DNA of 64,000 nucleotides from Pseudomonadota bacterium (GTDB taxonomy: Bacteria; Desulfobacterota; Binatia; UBA9968). Positions 50,453-59,454 of the stretch are shown here, one piece after another. The position numbers and the translations under genes were made by a program. The notes below the pieces were generated by a model, which was not told where the DNA came from, searched no databases, and was given only the letters and a program-made list of their open reading frames with translations. The stretch spans positions 100,991 to 164,990 of the forward strand of contig JAJPJQ010000021.1 in assembly GCA_021324155.1 (NCBI GenBank), written 5' to 3'. Numbering within the stretch: position 1 is the first letter of the stretch; every line of letters begins with the position of its first letter.

Positions 50453-51002
50453 TCTCTGGCTCTGCACGATTCTTTGGCTCACTGCCGCAACCGCCTCTGC
50501 AGGGGTCATGGACAAAGAACTTTCCATCACTGAGATTTGGCAGGCAGTTCTTTGGGCGCTGTTGATTTGTGTTCTTGCAGGAGCTGTCTGGCGCTGGGTT
50601 TTGGTTCCGTCGTTTGTATGCGGCGTCGGCGTCACGAACCTGGGTTTCACATGGACGGAATGGTTTCATCCATCGCTTGGTGCTGCTATGCGAACGGAAG
50701 CCGGCGCATCCTACGGATACCATATACAGGCCGCCATCATCATTGTGACTCTGGCCCATATGATGGTCTGGTTTGTTGCATCGCGATTTTCTCTGACCGC
50801 GTGGTTCAGGCCGTCTACCGCCCTTTATAATATCAAGCTGATAGCTTTCACGGCGCTCCTCTGCATTATATTGGTCCTGGAAGCGGCCGGCGGTTTTGGC
50901 GCGGCGGCGCGGATTTGGCTTTCTCCGCCGATGCTCGTTGCAGCTGGGCTTCTGACCGCATCGGTGATTGCATATTGGCGTAGGACTTCATTGAATACAT
51001 AG
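50433..51002 (+). CDS. Integral membrane protein, unknown
   Basis: 189 residues with a signal-like first span and five more (ITEIWQAVLWALLICVLAGA, IQAAIIIVTLAHMMVWFVAS, LIAFTALLCIILVLEAAG and others). Codon use and G+C look lower than the neighbours (about 52 per cent by eye), possible transfer. Overlaps the previous gene by 20 bases. Confidence 0.6.
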   Translation: MMKSRNSLWLCTILWLTAATASAGVMDKELSITEIWQAVLWALLICVLAGAVWRWVLVPSFVCGVGVTNLGFTWTEWFHPSLGAAMRTEAGASYGYHIQAAIIIVTLAHMMVWFVASRFSLTAWFRPSTALYNIKLIAFTALLCIILVLEAAGGFGAAARIWLSPPMLVAAGLLTASVIAYWRRTSLNT

Positions 51003-51020
51003 CAAGAGTAGGAGGTCCCC

Positions 51021-51425
51021 ATGTCCGAGCAACCTCTTAAAGGCAGCTGCCTCTGCAAAGCGGTTCAGTACGAGATCCGACCGCCGTTCATCCGCTTTTC
51101 GCACTGCTACTGCTCGCGCTGCCGCAAGGCGACCGGCACGGGCCGCGGCACGAACATCGCGGTAGCGCTCGATCAGTTCAAATGGATCTCGGGCGAGGAT
51201 CTCATCCACCGTTACGATCTGCCGGAGGCGCGAAGCTTCTCGACCGCCGTGTGCACGCGCTGCAACTGCCCGGTGCCGAAGCCGACGCGCGCGCGCGAGC
51301 ACATGATCGTGCCGTCCGGCAGTCTCGACGATCCGCCGCCGACAGGCCCGTCGGCGCACCGCCAGTGGGGCAGCCGCGTGAGCTGGGCGTCGATCGACGA
51401 ATCGCACCTGCCGGTGTCGGAATAG
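51021..51425 (+). CDS. GFA-like (CENP-V) protein
   Basis: 134 residues with the GFA zinc Cys set: C10 and C12 (KGSCLCKAVQYEI), C29, C31 and C34 (HCYCSRCRKATGTG) and a later VCTRCNCPVP group. This family includes glutathione-dependent formaldehyde-activating enzyme, but many members lack known activity. AGGAGG is upstream. Confidence 0.8.
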   Translation: MSEQPLKGSCLCKAVQYEIRPPFIRFSHCYCSRCRKATGTGRGTNIAVALDQFKWISGEDLIHRYDLPEARSFSTAVCTRCNCPVPKPTRAREHMIVPSGSLDDPPPTGPSAHRQWGSRVSWASIDESHLPVSE

Positions 51426-51604
51426 GCTGCTTGTCCACGAAATGTCGCCGGCTGTTTTCCGCACGATCAGCGCACGCTTTAGAGCTTTCCCTGCTTGCCC
51501 GCGACCGGGCGTTTTCCTGCCCCATTTCCAGGCAATCACCCGATTGGCGGTCCGTGCCCGCGTCGGCAGAATACATCGTATTACCATCGCTCCGGAGGTG
51601 CACG

Positions 51605-52423
51605 ATGGCATATGCGGTCGCATCGATTTTCGTCCATCACGGCCTGACCCCGTATGAACCCGTTATCCATTCCGTGGCGATGCGCTGGCACGCGGCCCTC
51701 GTGGGGCTATCGATGGCGATCACGCTCGGGCAAATCACGCGGAAGCTGAAAAACGACTTGGTACGCCTCTCGGAAATCTTTTTCGAGTGGCGCTACGGTA
51801 TCGTCTCCGATGGTGAGATCGTCGGAAGCGAGCTCGGCTTCACGGAGAACGCCTGCCACGACTATCAGGCCACCAGCTACGTGCGTTTTCACCAGCTCAT
51901 GAAAAAGGTCCCGATCCGCCAGAACGCGGACGTCTTTCTCGACTTCGGCTCGGGCATGGGCCGCGCGGTCATCCTGGCCGCGACTTATCCGTTCCGGAAA
52001 GTCATAGGCGTAGAGCTCGCGACCGATCTCCACACGCGCGCCTCAGAAAACGTCAAGCGCGCCGCCAAACGGCTGCGCTGCCGCGACATCGAGCTCTACA
52101 ACGTCGACGCGCGCCGTTTTCGTATCCCGCCGGAGGTGACGATGATTTACATGTGGAATCCGTTTGCCGGCGAAGTGCTGCGCGAGGTCTTCGCTAACAT
52201 CCAAAAATCTATCGCCGAACATCCGCGCCTCGTGACCATCCTTTATTTGAGTCCCATAAATCCGACGTCACTCGACGCCATCAAAGAGGGTCTTCCTTGG
52301 CTCAATGAAACGAACCGCACTCGCCTCGGTCCACAGTCGCTCGCCGTCTTTTATACCTGCGGTGTGGCGGAAGCAGCCGCCACTTTGTCCAACGCCCTTT
52401 CGACCCTGGCCCAGATCACATAG
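51605..52423 (+). CDS. DOT1-like SAM methyltransferase
   Basis: 272 residues from ATG 51605 with GGAGG upstream. The SAM motif is VFLDFGSGMGRAVILAA, then IGVELATDLHTRA and NVDARRFRIP; motif IV is IYMWNPF. The N-terminus has a hydrophobic stretch. It resembles DOT1-type lysine methyltransferases by motif order, but bacterial relatives modify unknown substrates. Confidence 0.75.
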   Translation: MAYAVASIFVHHGLTPYEPVIHSVAMRWHAALVGLSMAITLGQITRKLKNDLVRLSEIFFEWRYGIVSDGEIVGSELGFTENACHDYQATSYVRFHQLMKKVPIRQNADVFLDFGSGMGRAVILAATYPFRKVIGVELATDLHTRASENVKRAAKRLRCRDIELYNVDARRFRIPPEVTMIYMWNPFAGEVLREVFANIQKSIAEHPRLVTILYLSPINPTSLDAIKEGLPWLNETNRTRLGPQSLAVFYTCGVAEAAATLSNALSTLAQIT

Positions 52424-52523
52424 GCCTGGTAAGCTTCGCCTGAATGGCGGAGTCGAACCGACGTCATCAATACGCCCCGACAATCTCCGCCGTTCGTGGT
52501 ATTTGCCGCACGCGGAGGAGATC

Positions 52524-52859
52524 ATGGCTTCGGTAAGGAACGAGGCGCCGCCGTACGAGTGCGAGCGCCGGGTCGCGCACGTTGTGCTGCCGGACTTTCG
52601 CATCACCGAGCTCGAGCTGTCGGCGACGCAGAAAATTCCGTGGCACTGCCATACCAATGTCCGCGACACGGTCTATGTCGCCGCGGGAGAGATCAGGCTT
52701 TTCCTTCGCGACCCGAAAGAGGACATTCGGCTCCTGCCGGGCGAGACCTATACAATCGCCGCACGGCGGCCTCATCTCGTCGTCAACAATGGCACGGAAT
52801 CCGCGGTTTTCTTTTTGCTTCAAGGCATCGGGCAGTACGATTTCGTGCGCCTGCCGTGA
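52524..52859 (+). CDS. Small cupin
   Basis: 111 residues with one cupin: KIPWHCHTNVRDTVYVAAGEIRL and GETYTIAARRPHLVVN. The ATG has GGAGGAG four bases before. Overlaps the Rieske oxygenase by ATGA-type coupling. It may bind metal. Confidence 0.75.
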   Translation: MASVRNEAPPYECERRVAHVVLPDFRITELELSATQKIPWHCHTNVRDTVYVAAGEIRLFLRDPKEDIRLLPGETYTIAARRPHLVVNNGTESAVFFLLQGIGQYDFVRLP

Positions 52860-53899
52860 TGGAACCAGAAGGCCGGTTCTCCGTCGCGCGCGTTGCCAAC
52901 GCTTGGTATGTCGCATGCGCGTCGCGCGAGCTTCGAGAGAAGCCGCTCCCGCGGACGATCCTCGGCACGGCGATCGTGTTGTTTCGCACGGGCGGCGGAT
53001 CGCCCGCTGCGCTGCTCGACCGCTGCGCGCACCGCAATGCGCCGCTCTCGCTCGGCCGGACGATTCGCGGCGAGCTCCGATGCGCCTATCACGGCTGGCG
53101 CTACGACGGCGCGGGCGCGTGCGTCGAGGTGCCGGGACTCATCGGCGAGGCGGAGAAGTCCGCGCGCTCCGTGCCCCGCTTCGCCGCGCGTGAGCGGGAC
53201 GGCTATATCTGGATTTACCCTGAGGCGAACGCCGAGCCGGCTGGCGAGCCGTTTCGCCTGCCGCCGGTTACGGGCGGCTACACGGAGGTGCGCCGGACCG
53301 TCGAGGTCGAGGGCACGCTGCATGCGGCGCTCGAAAACGCTCTCGACGTGCCGCACACGGCCTTTCTTCACAAAGGACTCTTCCGCGGCGCCGGCGCGAA
53401 ACAGCGCATTCGCGTGCGCGTGACGCGCGCGGCGGATCGCGTCGAGGCGGAATACATCGGCGAGCCGAGGCCGGAAGGAATCGCCGGCAAAATGCTCTCG
53501 CCTTCCGGCGGGGTCGTAACGCACTTCGACCGCTTCATCCTGCCGTCGATCGCGCAGGTGGAGTACCGCCTGGGCGCGGAAAATCATTTTCTCATCACGA
53601 CGCTCTGCACGCCGGTCGAGGATTTCCGCACGCGATTGAATGCCGTGATTCTCTTCCGCACGCGCTTCCCCGGCTGGCTGGTGCGATTGCTGATCGAGCC
53701 GGTCGCGCGGCGGATCTTTAATCAAGACGCGGCAATGCTGAAACGCCAGACCGAAGCCGCGCGGCGCTTCGGCGGCGAGCACTTCACGTCGACGGAGATC
53801 GACGTCCTAGGACTCCAAATCTGGCAATTGCTCAAGCGGGCCGAGCGCGGCGAACCGCCTGCCGAGGAATGGCGGCGGGAGTTCGAGATGGAAGCATGA
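52859..53899 (+). CDS. Rieske non-heme iron oxygenase alpha subunit-like
   Basis: 346 residues. The Rieske cluster is C56-x-H58 (CAHRNAPLS) and C75-x2-H78 (CAYHGW). The mononuclear iron facial triad region is ENALDVPHTAFLH, with the Asp and two His of the D-x2-H-x4-H motif. It is the single-component oxygenase type. Ring-hydroxylation or demethylation substrate unknown; coupling with the cupin suggests a linked step. Confidence 0.85.
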   Translation: MEPEGRFSVARVANAWYVACASRELREKPLPRTILGTAIVLFRTGGGSPAALLDRCAHRNAPLSLGRTIRGELRCAYHGWRYDGAGACVEVPGLIGEAEKSARSVPRFAARERDGYIWIYPEANAEPAGEPFRLPPVTGGYTEVRRTVEVEGTLHAALENALDVPHTAFLHKGLFRGAGAKQRIRVRVTRAADRVEAEYIGEPRPEGIAGKMLSPSGGVVTHFDRFILPSIAQVEYRLGAENHFLITTLCTPVEDFRTRLNAVILFRTRFPGWLVRLLIEPVARRIFNQDAAMLKRQTEAARRFGGEHFTSTEIDVLGLQIWQLLKRAERGEPPAEEWRREFEMEA

Positions 53900-53938
53900 A
53901 GATTTGAATATTTTCTCATCAAAGGAGTCGAAATAGAC

Positions 53939-54409
53939 ATGTTACGAATCGTCATGTTGATCTGCACCGCAATCGTCATCCTGCTGGGCGAAACAGGCTT
54001 TTCTCACGCGGCGTCTGCGCCGGATATGTGCGCCGATTGGATGAACAAGCGCCTCAGCCAGAACGACGCGAGCGCGTGCGCCGCCCGAGACGCCGAGAGC
54101 GAGCGCGCGCGGCTGCAGCGTCTGCTGCAAGACCTGCGCAAAAAATTCACCGCCGGCCGCCAGGAGCGGCAATGGCAACGGCTCGAAAGCCTTCAGAAAG
54201 AATGGGAGCAGTTCGCGCGCAACGACTGCAACTGGGAGAGCGGATTTGCCCAAGGCGGACCGATGCAGTCGGTGGTCACTTCCATGTGCATGGCCAACGC
54301 GACCGCCAACCGCATTGACCGGCTGCGCATCTTCCTTTGCGAGGGTGCGGGAGCGACAGGTGAATGCAGAGAATCGCAGGCATACGAATTAAAAGCGGGC
54401 GGCAGATAG
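53939..54409 (+). CDS. LprI/DUF1311-like exported protein
   Basis: 156 residues with a signal peptide and two CxxxC-like pairs; the segment LQKEWEQFARNDCNWESGFAQGG and later VTSMCMANATANRIDRLRIFL match the DUF1311/LprI pattern, a lysozyme inhibitor fold in mycobacteria. AAAGGAG upstream. Role uncertain. Confidence 0.6.
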   Translation: MLRIVMLICTAIVILLGETGFSHAASAPDMCADWMNKRLSQNDASACAARDAESERARLQRLLQDLRKKFTAGRQERQWQRLESLQKEWEQFARNDCNWESGFAQGGPMQSVVTSMCMANATANRIDRLRIFLCEGAGATGECRESQAYELKAGGR

Positions 54410-54455
54410 TTTCTCCGGAAACAGCGCGGGACTCGGGCGAATTCGATTCGACAAC

Positions 54456-54475
54456 ATCATCGAGTTTTCGATGAT
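54456..54475 (+). promoter_or_regulatory. Hairpin directly before a start codon
   Basis: ATCATCGA-GTTT-TCGATGAT ends on the base before the ATG at 54476, leaving no visible ribosome site. It could hide the start. Confidence 0.4.
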
Positions 54476-55174
54476 ATGAAGCTCGTCCTTCTTCCCGGTA
54501 TGGACGGCACGGGAATCCTCTTCGAGCCGCTCGTCAAGGCGCTGCCGGAGAATCTTCAGCCGATGGTTCATTCGTACTCGGGCGACACCCCGCAGTCGTA
54601 CGAGGAGTTGCTTCCGATCGTCGCCGCGTCGCTGCCGACCGACGAACCGTTCATCCTGCTCGGCGAATCTTTTTCCGGACCGCTCGCGCTTCGCATCGCG
54701 GCCGCGTGCCCCCCGGGCCTGCGCGGCGTTATTCTCTGCGCGTCTTTCGCGCGCAATCCCATCCGTTACTTCCCTCGCGCCTGCACCCCGCTGATTCACC
54801 CGCTTTTCTTCAGCCGGAGTTTTTTACCCGTCGTCGGCGTTCGCTCGATGATCGCCGGCTACTCCACCGGCTCCGTATCGGAGCTGGTGCGGCGCGTCCA
54901 TAAAGCGGTGACGGCGCAGGTTCTCGCCGCACGCGCCCGCGCGATTATCGCGGTCGATGCCGAAGACGCGCTCGCGGCGTGCAGCTATCCGATATTATAT
55001 CTTGCCGGCTCGCGGGATCGCGTCGTCTCACGACAAAGCCGCGTGCGGATTCAGCGCGTCCGGCCGGACGTCAGGGTCGTCGTTTTGGACGCGCCGCATC
55101 TCCTGCTGCAATCCGCGCCGGAAGCAGCGGCGCAAGCGATCTCCGATTTTGCCGCGTCGGTCTCATCCAGCTAG
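54476..55174 (+). CDS. Alpha/beta hydrolase
   Basis: 232 residues with the nucleophile elbow LLGESFSGPLA, acid GSRDRVV and base DAPHLLL. Oxyanion N-terminal sequence is LLPGMDGTG. Esterase or lipase-like; substrate unknown. Confidence 0.8.
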   Translation: MKLVLLPGMDGTGILFEPLVKALPENLQPMVHSYSGDTPQSYEELLPIVAASLPTDEPFILLGESFSGPLALRIAAACPPGLRGVILCASFARNPIRYFPRACTPLIHPLFFSRSFLPVVGVRSMIAGYSTGSVSELVRRVHKAVTAQVLAARARAIIAVDAEDALAACSYPILYLAGSRDRVVSRQSRVRIQRVRPDVRVVVLDAPHLLLQSAPEAAAQAISDFAASVSSS

Positions 55175-55187
55175 CACAAACTAGAAA

Positions 55188-55229
55188 GCCGTCGTGCGCG
55201 ACAGGGAGGTCGCGCGCGACGGCCTTCTT
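55188..55229 (+). terminator. 15-bp stem terminator
   Basis: GCCGTCGTGCGCGAC pairs with GTCGCGCGCGACGGC (one G-T), then CTTCTTC. Ends the alpha/beta hydrolase. Confidence 0.65.
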
Positions 55230-55233
55230 CATT

Positions 55234-55266
55234 CGGCTGCGCCGTTACAACGGCGCAGCCGTTTTA
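55234..55266 (+). terminator. Second hairpin, bidirectional
   Basis: CGGCTGCGCCG, loop TTACAA, CGGCGCAGCCG, then GTTTTAT. Follows the first hairpin by ten bases. Confidence 0.55.
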
Positions 55267-55279
55267 TAGAAAAGCGCCA

Positions 55280-55468
55280 CTATTTCTTCTTGCGCTTTCG
55301 CCCGGGCACTTTCGCGCCGGCGCGGCGCGCTTCGGAGAGGCCGATCGCGATCGCCTGCTTGCGGCTGCGCACGCGCTTGCCTGACCGGCCGCTTTTCAGC
55401 TTGCCGCGTTTGCGCTCACGCATCGCTCTTCGAACCTTCTGCTGCGCCTTCTTTCCATATCTCGCCAT
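55280..55468 (-). CDS. Lys/Arg-rich DUF6496-like protein
   Basis: 62 residues: MARYGKKAQQKVRRAMRERKRGKLKSG and VRSRKQAIAIGLSEARRAG, a highly basic family (DUF6496) with the repeated 'SRKQAIAIG' signature. AAGGGGG precedes the ATG at 55468. Function unknown; likely DNA or RNA binding. Confidence 0.78.
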   Translation of the reverse strand: MARYGKKAQQKVRRAMRERKRGKLKSGRSGKRVRSRKQAIAIGLSEARRAGAKVPGRKRKKK

Positions 55469-55622
55469 AATTGGCACCCCCTTAAATTTGTTGCGCGGAA
55501 AATTCCGCTAATTAAGTGTGGCACCTTCTCGGGGGTGTTTGAAGATGCGGGGCGATGATTTGATCCGTTTGACAAGGCGGCTGCGGCGGGCAAGAATTCG
55601 ACGGCCGCAGAGAAACATCGTG

Positions 55623-57170
55623 ATGAGCTTTTGGGAGTCTTTACAAACCGCGGCGGGAATGGAGGGAGACCTCCATTGGATCGCCCTCGCTTTCCTGGCT
55701 GCCGCGCTGCTTCTCGCCGCCTTCCTACCCGCCGAGCGCCTTCGCATCCGAAGCGCTCTTTTGTTTTTCGCGTTCTTTATCGCCGGGCTGGTCGCGGCGG
55801 GCGCAATTCATTTTTCCGGGGCTACGCCGGATCATTTCGGATACCGCACGTTGCGCTGGGCGGCGCTGCTCTTTTTCGGCGTCGCCGTCGTTAATCTCGT
55901 CGGCATCGTTTTATTCGAAGTCCTGCTGACAGCACTCCGGCTTAGACCGCCGCGCATCCTACGGGATTTGCTGCTCGCTGTCTCGTACATCGCGATCGCG
56001 CTCGTGCTGCTCTCGCGCAACGGCTTCGACCTCACGGGCATCGTGGCGACTTCCGCCGTGATCACGGCGGTCATCGGCTTTTCGCTCGCCGACACTCTGG
56101 GTAACATCATGGGCGGCATGGCGTTGCAAATGGAGCATACGATCGAGATCGGCGACTGGATCAACGTCGACGGAATGGAAGGCAAGGTGAAGGAGATCCG
56201 CTGGCGCCAGACCTCGATCGAGACGCGCAACTGGGACACGATTGTGATTCCCAACAGCGTCTTAATGAAGACGCGCGTGAGCTTGCTCGGACACCGTCAA
56301 GGCGCGGCGCGCCAGCAGCGCCGCTGGGTGTATTTCAACGTCGATTACCGCTTCGCGCCGACCACGGTCATCCAGGCGGTCGAGGACGCGCTCCGCGCCG
56401 AACCAATTTCGTGCGTCGCCGCCGAGCCGGCGCCACACTGCATCATGACCGATTTCAAGGACAGCTACGCGACGTACGCGGCTCGCTACTGGATCGTCGA
56501 TCTCGCGATGACCGATCCGACCGATTCCGTCGTGCGCACGCGCATCTACACGGCGCTCCGGCGCGCCGGCATTCCGCCCTCGATTCCGGCGCAGTCGATT
56601 TTCCTGACCGAAGATAACGACGCGCGGCGCGAGCGCAAAGAAAACGCGGAGATCGAGCGCCGCGTCCACGCCGTCGAGCGCGTCGAGCTGTTCGCGAAGC
56701 TTACTCCGGAAGAACGGCGCGAGCTGGCGGCCCGGCTCACCGTCGCGCCGTTCGTCCGCGGCGAGGCGCTTACCAAGCAGGGGGCCGAAGCGCACTGGCT
56801 CTATATTATCTCCGATGGCGCGGCGGAAGTTCACGTTTCCATGAACGGCCGTACGGAAAAGGTCGCAGTGTTAAAGGCCGGCGATTTCTTCGGCGAGATG
56901 GCCCTCATGACCGGCGAGCCGCGGCGCGCGACCGTCGTCGCCGCGAGCGACGTCGTCTGCTATCGATTGGACAAAGACGCATTCAAACAAACGCTGGAGC
57001 GCCGGCCGGAAATCGCCGAAGACATCTCACACGCCCTCGCCCGCCGCAGCGTCGAGCTTAAAGCGGTGCGCGACGGCCTCAGCGAGGAGACGCTGCGCAG
57101 GCGCGCCGACCACGCCCAGGGCGCGTTATTGGATAAGATCCGGGAATTTTTCGGGTTGAGCGGCGATTAA
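55623..57170 (+). CDS. MscS channel with C-terminal cyclic-nucleotide-binding domain
   Basis: 515 residues with four or so N-terminal membrane spans, the MscS pore and beta domain (GFSLADTLGNIMGGMALQMEHTIEIGDWINVDGMEGKV-type order), then a cNMP-binding domain at about 360-480 with FFGEMALMTGEPRRATVVA, including the phosphate-binding E and R. The family is bCNG, MscS channels gated by cyclic nucleotides in some cases. The ATG 55623 opens the fold; GTG at 55620 is in frame. Confidence 0.82.
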   Translation: MSFWESLQTAAGMEGDLHWIALAFLAAALLLAAFLPAERLRIRSALLFFAFFIAGLVAAGAIHFSGATPDHFGYRTLRWAALLFFGVAVVNLVGIVLFEVLLTALRLRPPRILRDLLLAVSYIAIALVLLSRNGFDLTGIVATSAVITAVIGFSLADTLGNIMGGMALQMEHTIEIGDWINVDGMEGKVKEIRWRQTSIETRNWDTIVIPNSVLMKTRVSLLGHRQGAARQQRRWVYFNVDYRFAPTTVIQAVEDALRAEPISCVAAEPAPHCIMTDFKDSYATYAARYWIVDLAMTDPTDSVVRTRIYTALRRAGIPPSIPAQSIFLTEDNDARRERKENAEIERRVHAVERVELFAKLTPEERRELAARLTVAPFVRGEALTKQGAEAHWLYIISDGAAEVHVSMNGRTEKVAVLKAGDFFGEMALMTGEPRRATVVAASDVVCYRLDKDAFKQTLERRPEIAEDISHALARRSVELKAVRDGLSEETLRRRADHAQGALLDKIREFFGLSGD

Positions 57171-57182
57171 GCCGCGACGGCC

Positions 57183-58556
57183 TCAGGCCTCTTCGGCTTC
57201 TTCGTAGTCGTAGTCGCGCTCGGTCAGGTCGACGAAGCGCGTGTACTGATTGAGGAACGTGAGGCGGACGGTGTCGATTGGGCCGTTACGCTGTTTGGCT
57301 ATGATGATCTCGGCGATGCCCTTGTCGGGCGAGTTCTGGTTGTAGACTTCGTCGCGGTAGATGAATGCGATCACATCGGCGTCCTGCTCGATCGCGCCGG
57401 ACTCGCGCAGGTCGGCCATCATCGGCCGGCGGTCGCCGCGATCTTCGACGCGGCGATTGAGCTGCGAGAGCGCGATCACCGGCACGCGCAGTTCCTTGGC
57501 GAGCGCTTTCAAAGAACGCGAGATTTCGGAAATCTCCTGTTCGCGGTTGTTCGCCGTTCCCATGCCGCGCATGAGCTGGAGATAGTCGACGATGACGAGC
57601 CCGACCTTTTTTTCTCTGTCGCGAATCAGCCGCCGCGTTTTGGCGCGCAGCTCCAGCACTGAGATCGCCGGCGTATCGTCGATGAAGATCAGCGCCTCGT
57701 GCAACTTTCCGGCCGCATTGGCGAGCTTGGGGAAATCGCGCTCGCCGAGGTAGCCCGCGCGGACTTTGGAATTGTCCACCTGCGCTTCGGAACAGAGCAT
57801 GCGCAGCACGAGCTGCTCGCGCGCCATCTCGAGCGAGAAGACGGCGACGCCGACGCCGGCGTTGAGCGCGGCATGCGTCGCGATATTGAGCGCGAAGGCG
57901 GTCTTTCCCATGCTCGGACGGCCGGCGATGATGATCAGGTCCGAGGGCTGCAGGCCGGCCGTCAGTTTGTCGAGGTCCTTGAAGCCCGTCGGCACGCCGG
58001 TGACGAGCTCTTTTCGCTCGTAGAGGCGCTCGACCGTCTTCAACGTGTCCTTGATCATGTCGCCGACGGAGATGAACGACGACTTGATCTTCTTTTCGGC
58101 GATGTCGAAGATGACTTTTTCGGCGGCGTCGAGGAACTCGTCCACGTTTCCCTGCTCCTCGAAGCCGCGCGTCGCGATCTCGGTGGCGGAATCGATCAGC
58201 TGGCGCAGAATCGCCTTCTCGCGAATGATACGCGCGTAATAGGCGATATTCGCCGCCGTTGGAACCTGGTCGGCGAGCGAGGCGAGATAGGTCGAGCCGC
58301 CGACGGCGTCGAGATCGCGCTTCGCCTTTAGAAGCTCGCTCAGCGTGATCAGGTCGACCGGCTCGCTCTTGTCGGTGAGCTCCATCATTGCACGAAAAAT
58401 CTTGCGGTGGGATTCGCGGTAGAAATCGACCGGCGCGAGGATCTCGAGCACGCGGTTGATGGCGTCGTTCTCGAGCAGGATGCCGCCGAGAACGGAGGCC
58501 TCGGCTTCGAGATTTTGCGGGGGAATCTTGCGGAGGTTCTCGTCTACCGACGCCAT
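57183..58556 (-). CDS. dnaB: Replicative DNA helicase DnaB
   Basis: 457 residues: N-domain (PPQNLEAEASVLGGILLENDAI) and RecA-like C-domain with Walker A AGRPSMGKTAFALN, Walker B-type LVIVDYLQLM, and EISRSLKALAKELRVPVIALSQLNR. No intein. Unwinds DNA at the fork. Convergent with the MscS gene by 12 bases. Confidence 0.94.
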   Translation of the reverse strand: MASVDENLRKIPPQNLEAEASVLGGILLENDAINRVLEILAPVDFYRESHRKIFRAMMELTDKSEPVDLITLSELLKAKRDLDAVGGSTYLASLADQVPTAANIAYYARIIREKAILRQLIDSATEIATRGFEEQGNVDEFLDAAEKVIFDIAEKKIKSSFISVGDMIKDTLKTVERLYERKELVTGVPTGFKDLDKLTAGLQPSDLIIIAGRPSMGKTAFALNIATHAALNAGVGVAVFSLEMAREQLVLRMLCSEAQVDNSKVRAGYLGERDFPKLANAAGKLHEALIFIDDTPAISVLELRAKTRRLIRDREKKVGLVIVDYLQLMRGMGTANNREQEISEISRSLKALAKELRVPVIALSQLNRRVEDRGDRRPMMADLRESGAIEQDADVIAFIYRDEVYNQNSPDKGIAEIIIAKQRNGPIDTVRLTFLNQYTRFVDLTERDYDYEEAEEA

Positions 58557-58629
58557 CGAGGTTTCGTTCGATCAAAAGAAAAGATGAAGCCGAGTGTCGA
58601 ATGTAAACTTGAACGGCGGACGAAAGCAA

Positions 58630-58659
58630 GAAAAATTTTTGCTTACGCAAAAATTTTTC
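58630..58659 (-). terminator. AT-rich hairpin between dnaB and the DLH gene
   Basis: GAAAAATTTTTGC, loop TTAC, GCAAAAATTTTTC: a perfect 13-bp inverted repeat. It lies upstream of the DLH gene's stop on the minus strand only if transcription passes from dnaB; it may instead be a protein site. It ends in T-tracts both ways. Confidence 0.45.
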
Positions 58660-58676
58660 GCGCGGCGCGGCGCACG

Positions 58677-59402
58677 TCACTCCGTGCCGAGTTCGCGCGC
58701 GAGAAAATCCACGGCGAGCGGCCAGGCGAGCTCGGCCGCGTGCGGATGGTAGCCCGGCGTGCCGGGATCGACGAAGCCGTGGCCGCCGAAGGGAAAGAAA
58801 TGCCATTCGAGCGTTTGTCCATTAGTAGCGAAGGCATCCCACATCTTGCGCTGCACGGCAACGGTCGTGACGATATCGTCCGCGCCGTATAGAACGATCG
58901 ATGGACATTTAAAACGCTGCACCGCTTCCCAAGGAGCAATCGGGCGCATTGCGGTCGGCGGCTCATCGCGCACGGTCGGATAGTAGCCGACAAACGCGCG
59001 CACCTCCGGCGTAGCGGCGATGAACTGAATCGCGAGCCGCCCGCCCATGCAGTAACCGGAAACGGCGACGCGGCGCGGATCGACATCGTGGCGCGCAAGC
59101 AGATAACGCCAGCCCGCGCCGATGGCTTGGACGAACTGCGCGTCGGAGGTCTTCGCCTGAATCGGCCGCCCGGTATGAATGTGCGTCACGTCGGGATAGC
59201 CGACGAGCTCATAGAGATTCGGCACGATCGCGGTGTAGCCGAGCTTGGCGAACTTGAGCGCTTCGATCTTGATGTAATCGGTGACGCCGGTGTTCTGATG
59301 CACCATCAAGAGCGCGGGGCCGCGCTCGCTGCGCTCGGGGTACGCGAGATAGCCGGGGATGGAATCTTTTTCCGCAGTGAGGACGCGCTCGACGATTTTC
59401 AT
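58677..59402 (-). CDS. Dienelactone hydrolase family protein
   Basis: 241 residues with the Cys nucleophile GYCMGGR, acid YGADDIV and base GGHGFVD. DLH family opening is LLMVHQNTGVTDYIK. Substrate probably a lactone or ester; not necessarily an aromatic ring pathway. Confidence 0.82.
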   Translation of the reverse strand: MKIVERVLTAEKDSIPGYLAYPERSERGPALLMVHQNTGVTDYIKIEALKFAKLGYTAIVPNLYELVGYPDVTHIHTGRPIQAKTSDAQFVQAIGAGWRYLLARHDVDPRRVAVSGYCMGGRLAIQFIAATPEVRAFVGYYPTVRDEPPTAMRPIAPWEAVQRFKCPSIVLYGADDIVTTVAVQRKMWDAFATNGQTLEWHFFPFGGHGFVDPGTPGYHPHAAELAWPLAVDFLARELGTE

Positions 59403-59454
59403 GACCGGTTAAGCATCGATGTTTAGCACCGGCGCCAACTGCGGGCAAGGAGAA

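Noticed and set aside
57286..58806. 506-codon frame overlapping dnaB
   Set aside because: Arg-rich alternative frame of dnaB with no motif.
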